Origin: Lentzea californiensis
GTDB taxonomy: Bacteria; Actinomycetota; Actinomycetes; Mycobacteriales; Pseudonocardiaceae
Reading direction: 5' to 3'
DNA: 64,000 bases
Assembly: GCF_024648825.1 (NCBI RefSeq)
Contig: NZ_JANBBE010000001.1
Location: forward strand, 1,302,001 to 1,366,000
Below the pieces are notes generated by a model that worked only from the letters and a program-made list of their open reading frames with translations, was not told where the DNA came from and made no database searches. The position numbers and the translations under genes were made by a program. Shown here piece by piece: positions 24,811-33,304 of this stretch (positions within the stretch are counted from its first letter, which is position 1; each line of letters starts with the position of its first letter).

Positions 24811-26973
24811 GTGGACCACGACGCCTTGTCAACCCTCATCGGAGCGGCGGTTGGTGGGTGTGAGATTGCCCGTACCGAGCTGACGGAGGCTCTCTTGCCG
24901 GACGACCCCCAGTGGCCGACCGAGGACGACGACGCCGAGTCGGTCGCTGCCGCTGCACAGTCAACGGTGCAGGTCAACCGCCCGTCCGTGGACCAGCCGA
25001 CGATGCGCCTGCCGCTCGCCGCGGTGCTCTCGGCACCGTCCACTCAGGAGCCGCTGCGCTCGTCGCCGGTTCGTTCCCGTCCGAACGCGACCGGTCCGGG
25101 CCACGCGACGCCAGGTGTGCCAACGGCCGGTTCCGGCGGTTCCGGCGGGCATTCCGGTGACATCGCCGGTGGGAAGTCTCACGGGACGATTGGTCCAGAA
25201 GTCGGCCAACCCCGGGCCGTGCCGATGCGCGTCGAGGCGAAGAAGGACCAGACCCGCGTCGTGCCGAGGCCGGAGCAGAGGACCACGGAGCTCTCGGTGC
25301 CGCCCGGCAAGACGGCGCGCGTCGACCAGCTGCCGCACCTGGAACAGTCGTGGTTCGACCAGCAGGTCAAGCCGGAACGGCAGCAGCACCAGCAGCCGCG
25401 TCCCGAGCCGACCAGGCGCGTCGACCAGCTCCAGGGCCAGGCGCCCCCGCGCCAGGAACAGCCGCGCCAAGAGCCGCAGCGTCAAGAGCCGCGTCAGGAA
25501 CCGAAGCGCGTCGAGCCGGCCCGCCCGGTGCCGCCTCCGCGCCAGGAGTCCCGGGACCTCCCCGTCACCGGCTACGAGGAAGAGCCCGAGGACCGCCTGG
25601 CCGAGGAGCCGAAGAAGAGCCGCAAGCCGCTGATCGCGGTGCTGAGCCTGCTCGTCGTCGCGGCCCTGGCCGGCGCCACGGTCTACGCGGTGAAGGAGTT
25701 CGGCGGCACGAAGGCGATCGAGACCAGGCCACCGGCCGCGCCGGCGAACGTCCAGCCGCTGGTCAAGGCCGTCACCGCGGGTGCACCGGCACCGACTGCC
25801 GCCGGCGTGAAGCAGGCGCTGACCGGACCCGCGGGCAACAGCGCGCTGGGCACGCTCACCGGTAGCGTCATCGACCCCGCCAGCGGCAGCGCGCTGTGGC
25901 AGCAGGGCGACACCACGGCCGCCACCCCGGCGTCGAGCCTCAAGATCCTCACGGCCGCCGCGGCGCTGCTGAGCCTGGAGAAGACCGACCAGCTGTCCAC
26001 CAAGGTCGTCCAGGGCGCGGAGCCCGGCACCGTCGTCATCGTCGGCGGCGGCGACCCCACGATCTCCGGCGCGCCCGGCAAGTCGGTCTACCCCGGCGCC
26101 GCGACGCTCGACGACCTGGTCGGCCAGGTCAAGGCCAAGGGCCCGGTCACCAAGGTCCAGTTCGACCTCAGCCGGTACGCGGGCGAGCCGCTCGGGCCGC
26201 AGTGGGAGTCCGTGGACATCGCGGGCGGCTCGGTCGCGCCGATCGTGCCCTTCATGCTCGACGGCGGCCGGATCGACCAGACCAACGTCAACGGTGCGCG
26301 CACCGGCAGCCCGGGCCAGGCGGCGGCGGACGCGTTCGCGCAGCGCGTCGGGGCCTCCGGCGCCACGGCGGGCGCGGCTCCGGCGGGCGCGCAGGTGCTC
26401 GGTGAGATCAAGTCGGCGTCGATCGAGCAGCTCGTCGACAACATGATGCAGATCTCGGACAACGTGCTGACCGAGGCGATCGCGCGCGAGATCGCGATCA
26501 AGACGGGCAACGAGCCGTCGTTCGCGGGCGGCGTGAAGGCCGTGCGGGACGTGCTGACCAAGAACGGGTTCGACCTCACCGCGGCGAACTTCGTGGACGG
26601 CAGCGGGCTGTCCGCGTCGAACAAGATCCCGGCCAAGCTGCTCACGGACGTGCTCACCGCGGCCGCCAAGCCCACGCTGGACGACGCGCGCACCGCGAAG
26701 CTGCGGCCGTTGCTGACGGCGTTGCCGGTCGCGGGCGGCAGCGGCACCCTCGCCGGTCGCTACGGCGGCACGGCGGCGCCGGGCAAGGGCTGGGTGCGGG
26801 CCAAGACGGGCACGCTCACCGGCGTCAACGCGCTCGCCGGCGTGGTCGTCGACGTGGACGGACGCGTGCTCGTGTTCTCGTTCATGTCCGCGAGCAACCG
26901 CAACCCGGAGACCGAGGTGCGGCCCGCGCTGGACGTGCTGGCCGCCGCGTTGCGGGGTTGTGGCTGTTCTTGA
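24811..26973 (+). CDS. dacB: D-alanyl-D-alanine carboxypeptidase/endopeptidase (PBP4, peptidase S13)
   Basis: 720 residues from GTG 24811; the frame is open further up but runs into the divergent ppa. Residues 1-270 are a cytoplasmic low-complexity region with runs of Pro/Gln/Arg/Glu ([19 protein letters not shown]). One membrane helix follows ([22 protein letters not shown]), then the extracellular penicillin-binding domain. Catalytic motifs: SSLK (Ser nucleophile), SDN in [15 protein letters not shown] in [11 protein letters not shown]. It trims or cuts peptidoglycan cross-bridges. The C-terminus (RGCGCS) lies against a TnpB element whose right end abuts the stop codon. Followed in the canonical order by DUF2342, tilS, hpt. 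Confidence 0.93.
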   Translation: MDHDALSTLIGAAVGGCEIARTELTEALLPDDPQWPTEDDDAESVAAAAQSTVQVNRPSVDQPTMRLPLAAVLSAPSTQEPLRSSPVRSRPNATGPGHATPGVPTAGSGGSGGHSGDIAGGKSHGTIGPEVGQPRAVPMRVEAKKDQTRVVPRPEQRTTELSVPPGKTARVDQLPHLEQSWFDQQVKPERQQHQQPRPEPTRRVDQLQGQAPPRQEQPRQEPQRQEPRQEPKRVEPARPVPPPRQESRDLPVTGYEEEPEDRLAEEPKKSRKPLIAVLSLLVVAALAGATVYAVKEFGGTKAIETRPPAAPANVQPLVKAVTAGAPAPTAAGVKQALTGPAGNSALGTLTGSVIDPASGSALWQQGDTTAATPASSLKILTAAAALLSLEKTDQLSTKVVQGAEPGTVVIVGGGDPTISGAPGKSVYPGAATLDDLVGQVKAKGPVTKVQFDLSRYAGEPLGPQWESVDIAGGSVAPIVPFMLDGGRIDQTNVNGARTGSPGQAAADAFAQRVGASGATAGAAPAGAQVLGEIKSASIEQLVDNMMQISDNVLTEAIAREIAIKTGNEPSFAGGVKAVRDVLTKNGFDLTAANFVDGSGLSASNKIPAKLLTDVLTAAAKPTLDDARTAKLRPLLTALPVAGGSGTLAGRYGGTAAPGKGWVRAKTGTLTGVNALAGVVVDVDGRVLVFSFMSASNRNPETEVRPALDVLAAALRGCGCS

Positions 26974-26982
26974 CGTTCTCCT

Positions 26983-26996
26983 CGCCCTAAAGGGCG
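26983..26996 (-). ncRNA. right-end hairpin / 3' scaffold end of the TnpB omega (re)RNA
   Basis: The stem CGCCCT/AGGGCG contains the tnpB stop codon TAG across its loop. In characterised TnpB elements the right-end-derived RNA overlaps the 3' end of tnpB and ends in such a hairpin plus a short tail, with the guide being the host sequence directly beyond. Here the tail GAGGAGAACGTCAA is present, so the guide would start at about 26969, inside the end of dacB. RNA extent is inferred. Confidence 0.5.
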
Positions 26997-28222
26997 GGGA
27001 TTCCCTCCACGCCGCGCGTGGATAGCGCGGCGTCTGGGTGGATTCCCGTTTCACGGCGCGGTGCCAGCACGGGTGCTGGTCTTACCTGCACTCCACGGTC
27101 GCTTAGGCTCTCCGCACGTCCTGCGGCGAGGATGTTGATGGCGGCGTTGATGTCCCGGTCGTGGACGCTGCCGCACAGGCAAGTCCACACCCGGACGTTC
27201 AACGGCATCTTGTCGTTGACATACCCGCAGGCCGAGCACATCCGGGTGGACGGGAACCACCGGCCGATCCGGCCGAAGGTCCGCCCGTATCGGGCCGCCT
27301 TGTACTCCAGCATGCCGGTGAAACCGGCCCATCCGGCGTCGTGCACGGACTTCGCGAGCCGGGTCCGGCCGAGACCGACGACACAGAGGTCCTCGACGTA
27401 CACCGCTTGGTTGTCGCGGATGATCGCCGTGGACAGCTTGTGCTGCCAGTCCCGCCGGGTGTCAGCCACCCGCGCATGAGCACGGGCTAGCTTCGCCACG
27501 GCTTTCCTGCGCCTGTTCGAGCCCTTGGCCTTGCGACTCAGCGACTTCTGCAATCGCCGTAGCCTGCGCGCCGCCTGGCGCAGGAACCTCGGCGCGGCCA
27601 CCTTCGTGCCGTCCGAGAGCACCGCGAAATGCGTCAGGCCCAAGTCGATACCGATCTGAGACTCCGCCGCCGGCAGTGTCTGATCCTTCTCGGTCGTGAC
27701 GACGAACGAGGCGAAGTACCGGCCTGCCGCGTCCTTCAAGATGGTCACCGAGGACGGTTCGGCGGGAAGGTCACGCGACCAGCGCACGTCGAGGTCGCCG
27801 ATCTTCGGCAGCCGCAACCGGTCGTTGCCCAGAACCGTGAACCGGGCGTTGCGGGTGAACCGGATGGCCTGCCGGTTGTCCTTGCGGGACCGGAACCGGG
27901 GCGGGGCGACCTTGCGGCCTTTGCGTTTGCCGGTGACCGAGGAGAAGAAGTTGCGGTACGCGGTGTTGAGGTCCGCGAGGGCCTGCTGCAACACCACCGC
28001 CGACACCTCGCCCAGCCACATCCGTTCCGGCGTGGTCTTGGCGCGAGTGATGACCCGCTTGGACAACTCGCCGTCCGACAGGTACGGGTCGCCGTTCACG
28101 TGGGCTGCCCGGCGGGCGTGCAACGCGTCGTTGAACACCACACGCGCGCACCCGAACGCCCGCGCCAGCGCGTCACGCTGACCAGGCGTCGGGTAGACGC
28201 GATAGTTGTATCGAAGCTGCAC
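26987..28222 (-). CDS. tnpB: TnpB, RNA-guided RuvC nuclease (IS200/IS605 OrfB)
   Basis: 411 residues from GTG 28222. N-terminal REC/wedge region (YRVYPTPGQRDALARAFGCARVVFNDAL), then the RuvC nuclease in three parts: Asp193 in GIDLGLTHFAVL, Glu277 in YVEDLCVVGL, Asp357 in HDRDINAAINI. The zinc finger is between the last two: Cys329, Cys332 (CSACGY) and Cys348, Cys350 (CLCG). All catalytic residues are present, so it looks active. The last 50 residues are a variable tail. Start context on the minus strand is poor. TnpB proteins cut DNA next to a short TAM under control of the right-end RNA. Confidence 0.93.
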   Translation of the reverse strand: MQLRYNYRVYPTPGQRDALARAFGCARVVFNDALHARRAAHVNGDPYLSDGELSKRVITRAKTTPERMWLGEVSAVVLQQALADLNTAYRNFFSSVTGKRKGRKVAPPRFRSRKDNRQAIRFTRNARFTVLGNDRLRLPKIGDLDVRWSRDLPAEPSSVTILKDAAGRYFASFVVTTEKDQTLPAAESQIGIDLGLTHFAVLSDGTKVAAPRFLRQAARRLRRLQKSLSRKAKGSNRRRKAVAKLARAHARVADTRRDWQHKLSTAIIRDNQAVYVEDLCVVGLGRTRLAKSVHDAGWAGFTGMLEYKAARYGRTFGRIGRWFPSTRMCSACGYVNDKMPLNVRVWTCLCGSVHDRDINAAINILAAGRAESLSDRGVQVRPAPVLAPRRETGIHPDAALSTRGVEGIPAL

Positions 28223-28257
28223 AACACCAGCCTATTCGGTCGGCTTCATGACTCACC

Positions 28258-28450
28258 TCGCGGGAAATCCGCACCGGCGGACACCGTGTTTCCGCCCTGC
28301 ACGCGCACTTGGTTTTCGTGACGAAGTATTGGCACAAGGTGTTCAGCGACCGGCATCTAGCCCGGCTGGAGGAGATCATGAGGGCGGTGTGCGCCGACTT
28401 CGAGACCGAACTCGCCGAGTTCAACGGGGGAGGCCGACCACGTACATCTC
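28258..28450 (+). pseudogene. tnpA: tnpA (IS200-type Y1 transposase), frameshifted and truncated
   Basis: The plus-strand frame gives SREIRTGGHRVSALHAHL, then VFVTKYWHKVFSDRHLARL and EEIMRAVCADFETELAEFNG, the N-terminal part of IS200/IS605 TnpA. There is no usable in-frame start: the ATG at about 28247 is out of frame by a seven-base interruption before the SREIR codons. A run of five G at 28426-28430 shifts the frame by one. Reading past it gives EADHVHL, the HUH metal-binding motif, after which the sequence diverges and the catalytic Tyr region is missing. So it is inactive. Divergent from tnpB. Confidence 0.75.
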
Positions 28451-28521
28451 ACCACCGGAATTAAGCCCAGCGCACCAGCCCGCACTTCGGTAGCGGGCCG
28501 TGCGCAGGTAGCGTCGGAAGC

Positions 28522-29565
28522 GTGAACGGCGCGACGGAGGCAGAACTCGGCCCGGTGGACTGGGAGCTGGCGGTTTCGACCGCCACGCGGCTCGTCCGGC
28601 CGGGCCCCGTGATCGGCAAGGACGAGGCCGACCACGTCGTAGGCAGACTTCGTGAACTCGCCCCCCAGGCTGAGGTGCACGTCCGCGAGCTGACCGGGCT
28701 CGGTCAGGGACTGCCGCTGCTGCCGGGCGAGGTCGTGGACAGGCCCGCGTGGGTCGCGGCCGCCGCGCAGGGCCTGGCCGGGCTGACAGCGCCCGCGATG
28801 CCGCGCCAGACAGGTCCGATGGCGGGCATCCTCGCCAGTACGGCCGGTGTGCAGGCGGGCGTCGTGCTGGCGTTCCTGTCGTCACGGGTGCTGGGCCAGT
28901 ACGACCCGTTCGGCCTCGACGACCAGCTCGCCGGGCGGTTGCTGCTCGTCGCGCCGAACATCGTTGGCGCGCAACAGGCCCTGGACGTGCCGGACGACGA
29001 CTTCCGCATGTGGGTGTGCCTGCACGAGTGCACGCACCGGCTGCAGTTCACCGGCGTGCCGTGGCTGCGCAGGTACTTCTCCGACCAGGTCACGGCGCTG
29101 TTGTCCTCAATGGACGAAGAACGCGCGCCGCTGACCGACGTGATCCGCGACTTCCGGCACAAGCTGCGCGCCGGCGACGGCCCGATGGGGCTGATCGAGC
29201 TCATCCAGTCGCCGCAGCAGAAGGCCGTGCTGGACCGCCTGATCGCACTGTCCACTTTGCTCGAAGGCCACGCCGACCACGTGATGGACGCGGTCGGTCC
29301 CACCGTCGTGCCGTCCGTGTCGACCATCCGCACCCGCTTCAGCGCGCGGCGCAAGGGCGGCGGCCTGCTCGACCGGATCCTGCGCACGGTGCTCGGCGTC
29401 GAGGCGAAGGTGCGCCAGTACGAGGAGGGCGCCGAGTTCACCGAGTACGTGGTGGAACGCGTCGGCATGGACGGCTTCAACACGATCTGGACCTCCGCCG
29501 ACACGCTGCCGACCCGCGCCGAGATCGCCGAGCCCATGAGCTGGCTGCGCCGCGTGTCACCGTGA
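28522..29565 (+). CDS. DUF2342 zincin-like protein, putative zinc metalloprotease
   Basis: 347 residues, GTG 28522. The helix FRMWVCLHECTHRLQF carries HECTH, a HExxH zinc-binding motif, and a downstream Glu-rich segment (LLEGHADHVMDAVG) supplies the third ligand region. This is the actinobacterial DUF2342 family, sometimes annotated as coenzyme F420 biosynthesis-associated. Proteolytic activity has not been shown as far as I know. Overlaps the tilS start as GTGA, so it is translated with tilS; dacB-DUF2342-tilS-hpt is a conserved order broken here by the TnpB element. Confidence 0.88.
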   Translation: MNGATEAELGPVDWELAVSTATRLVRPGPVIGKDEADHVVGRLRELAPQAEVHVRELTGLGQGLPLLPGEVVDRPAWVAAAAQGLAGLTAPAMPRQTGPMAGILASTAGVQAGVVLAFLSSRVLGQYDPFGLDDQLAGRLLLVAPNIVGAQQALDVPDDDFRMWVCLHECTHRLQFTGVPWLRRYFSDQVTALLSSMDEERAPLTDVIRDFRHKLRAGDGPMGLIELIQSPQQKAVLDRLIALSTLLEGHADHVMDAVGPTVVPSVSTIRTRFSARRKGGGLLDRILRTVLGVEAKVRQYEEGAEFTEYVVERVGMDGFNTIWTSADTLPTRAEIAEPMSWLRRVSP

Positions 29566-30473
29566 ACGGACCGGTCGCCGAGATCCGCACGGCGGTCCGC
29601 CGTTTCCTCGACGAGGTGCAGCCTGAGCACGTGACGGTCGCGGTCTCCGGCGGCGCGGACTCGCTCGCGCTGGCCGCCGCCGCGGCACGACTGGCGCCCG
29701 GCGCGTCGGCCGTCGTCGTGGACCACCAGCTGCAGCCGGGCTCGGGAGACGTGGCGCTTCGGGCGGCTCAGCAGTGTTCCGAGCTCGGTCTCGTGGCGCG
29801 CGTGGAGCCGGTGTTCGTCGAGGGTGGCGGCGGCCCCGAGGCCGCGGCCCGCAAAGCCCGCTACGCGGCCCTGAAGCCGTCGTCCGGCGTCGTGCTGCTG
29901 GGCCACACCCTGGACGACCAGGCGGAGACCGTGCTGCTGGGCCTGGGCCGCGGGTCCGGCCCGCGGTCGATCGCCGGCATGCGCGCGTTCGACGCGCCGT
30001 GGGGCCGTCCACTGCTCGGCGTGTCGCGCGCCACCACCCGTGCGGCGTGCGCGGAGCAGGGCATCGAGGTGTGGGACGACCCGCACAACGCCGACCCGTC
30101 GTTCACGCGTGTGCGGCTGAGGACCGAGGTCTTGCCGTTGCTCGAAGCCGTGCTCCAAGGCGGCGTGGCTTCGTCACTGGCACGCACGGCCGCTCAGTTG
30201 CGTGAGGACTGTGACGCACTCGACTCTCTCGCGGAAGCCTTCGCCGGCGACTGCTGTGCCGTTGACGACATCGCCGAACTGCCCGCGGCTTTGCGACGCA
30301 GAGTGGTCAGGACGTGGCTGATCGACGAAGGTGTGCCTGAACTGTCCGATTCGCATCTGCGCCGCGTCGACTCACTGGTGAGTGAATGGCGCGGTCAGGG
30401 CGGTGTCTGGCTACCTGGCGGCTTTGTCGTGCGGCGCGCGCATGGCAGGCTCGTTGTGGAACCACAGTCTTAA
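29562..30473 (+). CDS. tilS: tRNA(Ile)-lysidine synthetase
   Basis: 303 residues from GTG 29562. PP-loop ATP pyrophosphatase motif [12 protein letters not shown] near the N-terminus, [19 protein letters not shown] and [17 protein letters not shown] are the conserved tRNA/ATP site segments. Converts the wobble cytidine of tRNA-Ile(CAU) to lysidine so it reads AUA. The C-terminal part is short, as in actinobacterial TilS. Essential in relatives. Coupled to DUF2342 and 17 bp ahead of hpt. Confidence 0.95.
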   Translation: MNGPVAEIRTAVRRFLDEVQPEHVTVAVSGGADSLALAAAAARLAPGASAVVVDHQLQPGSGDVALRAAQQCSELGLVARVEPVFVEGGGGPEAAARKARYAALKPSSGVVLLGHTLDDQAETVLLGLGRGSGPRSIAGMRAFDAPWGRPLLGVSRATTRAACAEQGIEVWDDPHNADPSFTRVRLRTEVLPLLEAVLQGGVASSLARTAAQLREDCDALDSLAEAFAGDCCAVDDIAELPAALRRRVVRTWLIDEGVPELSDSHLRRVDSLVSEWRGQGGVWLPGGFVVRRAHGRLVVEPQS

Positions 30474-30490
30474 GCAGAGGGGACCTGTCC

Positions 30491-31039
30491 GTGTACGACG
30501 GCGACATCGCATCCGTGCTCATCACCGAGCAGGAGATCAGCGACAAGGTCACCGAACTCGCCAAGCAGGTCGCGGCTGATCACCCAGAAGGTGACTCCGA
30601 CCTCGTGCTGATCACTGTGCTCAAGGGCGCCGTGATGTTCATGGCCGACCTTGCCCGCGCGCTGCCCGTTCCGGTGCAGCTCGAATTCATGGCCGTTTCG
30701 TCCTACGGGTCGTCCACGTCGTCGTCCGGCGTGGTGCGCATCCTGAAGGACCTGGACCGCGACATCGCCGACCGCAACGTGGTGATCGTCGAGGACATCA
30801 TCGACTCGGGACTGACCCTGTCGTGGCTGCTCAAGAACCTGCAGTCGCGCAAGCCCAAGTCGCTGCAGGTGTGCACGCTGCTGCGCAAGCCCGACGCGGT
30901 GAAGGTCGAGGTGCCGGTGAAGTACGTCGGCTTCGACATCCCCAACGAGTTCGTCGTCGGGTACGGGCTGGATTATGCGGAGCGGTACCGGGATCTGCCG
31001 TACATCGGCACGTTGGATCCGAAGGTCTACTCCAACTGA
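30491..31039 (+). CDS. hpt: hypoxanthine phosphoribosyltransferase
   Basis: 182 residues from GTG 30491 after an AGAGGGGAC site. PRPP-binding motif [18 protein letters not shown], the flexible loop with [10 protein letters not shown], and the PPi loop [12 protein letters not shown] are present; [21 protein letters not shown] binds the purine. Salvages hypoxanthine and guanine to IMP and GMP. tilS-hpt-ftsH is a conserved trio; here a VWA gene on the other strand comes before ftsH. Confidence 0.96.
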   Translation: MYDGDIASVLITEQEISDKVTELAKQVAADHPEGDSDLVLITVLKGAVMFMADLARALPVPVQLEFMAVSSYGSSTSSSGVVRILKDLDRDIADRNVVIVEDIIDSGLTLSWLLKNLQSRKPKSLQVCTLLRKPDAVKVEVPVKYVGFDIPNEFVVGYGLDYAERYRDLPYIGTLDPKVYSN

Positions 31040-31052
31040 GCTTGCGTGAGGC

Positions 31053-31080
31053 GGGGGCGTTGCCGGTCGGCTGCGCCCCC
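31053..31080 (+). terminator. hairpin after hpt
   Basis: GGGGGCG (31053-31059) pairs with CGCCCCC (31074-31080) 13 bases after the hpt stop. Short but GC-only, followed by GTTTCG. Probable terminator. Confidence 0.5.
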
Positions 31081-31234
31081 GTTTCGCGTTGGTGGGGGTG
31101 GTGGCCGTGGTCACCACGCGAGGGCGGGCGCTGGTTGGCACCGCGCGGGTCGGCTGGCGGTGGCCGGCGCCGGTTCCAGCGGAGGAGTCGCCTGCGTGGG
31201 CTGGTCGCCTTCCGGCCGGGCCCACCAACGACAA

Positions 31235-31262
31235 CGCCGGGCCTCCCGAAGGAAGCCCGGCG
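31235..31262 (-). terminator. terminator of the VWA gene
   Basis: CGCCGGGC (31235-31242) pairs with GCCCGGCG (31255-31262), with additional pairing in the loop. It begins 18 bp beyond the stop of the minus-strand VWA gene. The 150 bp between this and the hpt hairpin is noncoding, GC-rich, without other structure I can name. Confidence 0.6.
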
Positions 31263-31280
31263 CGTCGCGGAACGAAGGAA

Positions 31281-32978
31281 TCAGCAGTTCGGACGGCACC
31301 GCCGCTGCGACACGGCGTCCAGCAGCACGGCGCGGATGTCCTCCGGGTTGGGTGCCTGGTACGCCTTGCCACCTGTGGCGGCGGAGATCGCGCGGAGCGC
31401 GTCCATGTCCACCTCGTCGCCGAGGCCCACCATGATGACCGGAACGGGCTTTGCGGGGTCGGACTCCCGCTTCAAGGTCTCGATCAGCGCGTTGGTGTCG
31501 ATCGACGAGATGTCGTCGTTGCGGCCGTCGGTCATCAGGACGACCGAGTTGACCTTCGACGGGTCGTAGCCCTTCAGGACGTGGCGGTAGGCCGCCAGTG
31601 TCGTGTCGTTCAGGGCCGTGCCGCCGCCTACGAGGCCCGGCAGCTGGGAGGCGCCCGCCTCCAGGCGCTTGCGGCGGGTCACGCCTGCGAGGGGTTCGCC
31701 CAGCGGGCCGATCGGGACCAGTTCGATCCAGTCGTTCGGCGGCTTCTTGTCGGTGGAGAACGCCCAGAGGCCGATCGCCGTGGTGTCCGGGAGCATCGAG
31801 AGAGCCGTCATGGACGCCTCGGTGGCGGCTTCCACGCGGGTCTTGCCGTTGCCGCTCTTCTCGATCATCGAGCCGGAGACGTCGATGACCGTCAGCATGC
31901 GCATGTCGAGGCTGATGGCGCCCCACGTGCGCAGCAGTTCGGAGACCTGGTCGGCGTTCGGGGTCTCGATCAGCTTGACGTCGCCCGCCTGCACGCCCTC
32001 CACGTCGGTGCTCCACTTCGCGGGGGCGGCGCCGCTCACCGTGCGGAAGCCGGCCTCGCCGAAGCGCTTGGAGGTGTCGCCGGAGCGGAGGACCTTCTCG
32101 AACTCGGCCGCCGCCTCGCCGATGCCCTCGGTCTCGTTCGGGCGGGAGACCCGGACCAGGGGGTAGTCGAACGAGAGCGTGCCCTCCTTGGGCGGCGCGG
32201 CCAGGACGGCGTTGTCCTTCGCCGAGCGGTTGTTGGCGACCACCGACTGTTCGGTCGCGGCGAAGAGCGGTGCCTTCTCCGCGTCGGTGACGACCTTGCC
32301 GAACGAGTCGCGGACCGACGGAACGGCGCTGCGGCCCACGCGCAGGAGGGTGCCGACGAGCTCAGGCTTGGGCGTTCCGTCAGGGTTGCCCAGCAGAGTG
32401 CGGATCACGAACAGCGAGGCGAGGCCCTCGGACGTCATCGTCGGGTCGCTCATGGAGATCTGGACCTTCGGGTCCACGACCTTGGCCCACGAGACGGGGG
32501 TGACCGGGAAGCCGATCTTGGACATCGCCTGCTCGGAGCCCGCCATCACCAGCGGGCTCGACGCCAGCGAGGGCTTGATGTCGAGCTTCGGGGCCTCCGG
32601 GCCGGTCTCGGCGGCCTGGCGCTGGGCCTCGGCGGCCCACATCGAGGAGTCCGGGATCCACAGGGAGTGGGGGTTGATCTGCGCGGTGGGGAGCTCGTTC
32701 GCCACGTCGGCCGCGTTGCGCGACTCGACCTGGACCTGGACGCACCGGCCGCGCACGACCGGTTGTGATCGCTGGTAGTCCTGCGCCGCCGCGTTCACCA
32801 CATCCAGGGCGGCTGGGGTGACGGCGATCTTCAACGGCAGTGCGCCGGAGCAGTCGGCACCGCTGGTGGCACGCAGTGCCACGACCGTGACGCCCGCCGC
32901 CGCGACCACCCCGAGCAGGGCGGCCACGGGAAGGGCCACCCGCCGGAACAATCCGGGAGACGTATGACGTGCTGACAT
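31281..32978 (-). CDS. membrane-anchored solute-binding-like plus VWA-domain protein
   Basis: 565 residues. N-terminal anchor (RRVALPVAALLGVVAAAGVTVVAL) with the rest outside. Residues 45-330 resemble an extracellular solute-binding domain (LKIAVTPAALDVVNAAAQDYQRSQP, SLWIPDSSMWAAEA). Residues about 355-550 are a von Willebrand A domain with complete MIDAS: DVSGSM, a Thr in GGTALND, and Asp in LMTDGRNDD. The C-terminus ends in two Cys. Domain order is common in Streptomyces and Pseudonocardiaceae surface proteins; partner unknown. Its gene lies between hpt and ftsH, which are adjacent in relatives, so it is a local insertion. ATG 32978. Confidence 0.88.
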   Translation of the reverse strand: MSARHTSPGLFRRVALPVAALLGVVAAAGVTVVALRATSGADCSGALPLKIAVTPAALDVVNAAAQDYQRSQPVVRGRCVQVQVESRNAADVANELPTAQINPHSLWIPDSSMWAAEAQRQAAETGPEAPKLDIKPSLASSPLVMAGSEQAMSKIGFPVTPVSWAKVVDPKVQISMSDPTMTSEGLASLFVIRTLLGNPDGTPKPELVGTLLRVGRSAVPSVRDSFGKVVTDAEKAPLFAATEQSVVANNRSAKDNAVLAAPPKEGTLSFDYPLVRVSRPNETEGIGEAAAEFEKVLRSGDTSKRFGEAGFRTVSGAAPAKWSTDVEGVQAGDVKLIETPNADQVSELLRTWGAISLDMRMLTVIDVSGSMIEKSGNGKTRVEAATEASMTALSMLPDTTAIGLWAFSTDKKPPNDWIELVPIGPLGEPLAGVTRRKRLEAGASQLPGLVGGGTALNDTTLAAYRHVLKGYDPSKVNSVVLMTDGRNDDISSIDTNALIETLKRESDPAKPVPVIMVGLGDEVDMDALRAISAATGGKAYQAPNPEDIRAVLLDAVSQRRCRPNC

Positions 32979-33304
32979 ACAGTTACTTACCTTCGGTCAC
33001 GTGTTCACTCTTTCGAGTGGCGGGAGAACACTCGGGGGATGAATGAGGATGACATGTGACCCGCAAACGTAATGAGATGGCGTGACCTGCGTCACTCGAC
33101 TGGACGGCCGTATTTGTTCCGGATGAACCAAACTGCGTGAACATGCGTGGTGGGGGTCACCCGTGGGAACCACGGATCGTCCCCGCCCGTTGGTTGCTCA
33201 GTACCCAGCCAGCGAGCGGTAGGCTGGTAGGACGCGGTATGTGGGTCTTCCACTGCCCGACGCGCAAGTCAGGGAGGGTCGAGGCCGCCCCCGGCCGTAA
33301 GTGC
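32979..33304. promoter_or_regulatory. 326-bp regulatory gap between VWA gene and ftsH
   Basis: Divergent promoter region. Contains CACTC-TTTC-GAGTG (33006-33019), TGTGACCCGC (33055-33064) and a full CRP/GlxR-type site (separate entry). AT-richer than the flanking genes (a CCGTATTTGTTCC stretch near 33104-33116). Actual start sites cannot be assigned by eye. Confidence 0.45.
33082..33095. promoter_or_regulatory. CRP/GlxR-like binding site
   Basis: GTGAC-CTGC-GTCAC is a perfect dyad and matches the core GTGAN6TCAC of the CRP/FNR consensus; the next outer bases (C and T) do not continue the symmetry. It lies 104 bp upstream of the VWA start and 210 bp upstream of ftsH. Confidence 0.5.

Larger units (their letters stand above)
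26970..28450 (-). mobile_element. decayed IS200/IS605-family element (intact tnpB, remnant tnpA)
   Basis: The element sits between dacB and the DUF2342 gene. It has a full tnpB on the minus strand and a divergent tnpA remnant on the plus strand, the IS605 arrangement. The right end is recognisable on the minus strand as a hairpin (CGCCCT-TT-AGGGCG, 26996-26983) followed by GAGGAGAACGTCAA, ending at about 26970, overlapping the dacB stop codon. The left end is lost with the 3' part of tnpA, so it cannot move by its own TnpA. Boundaries at the left are therefore approximate. Confidence 0.75.
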
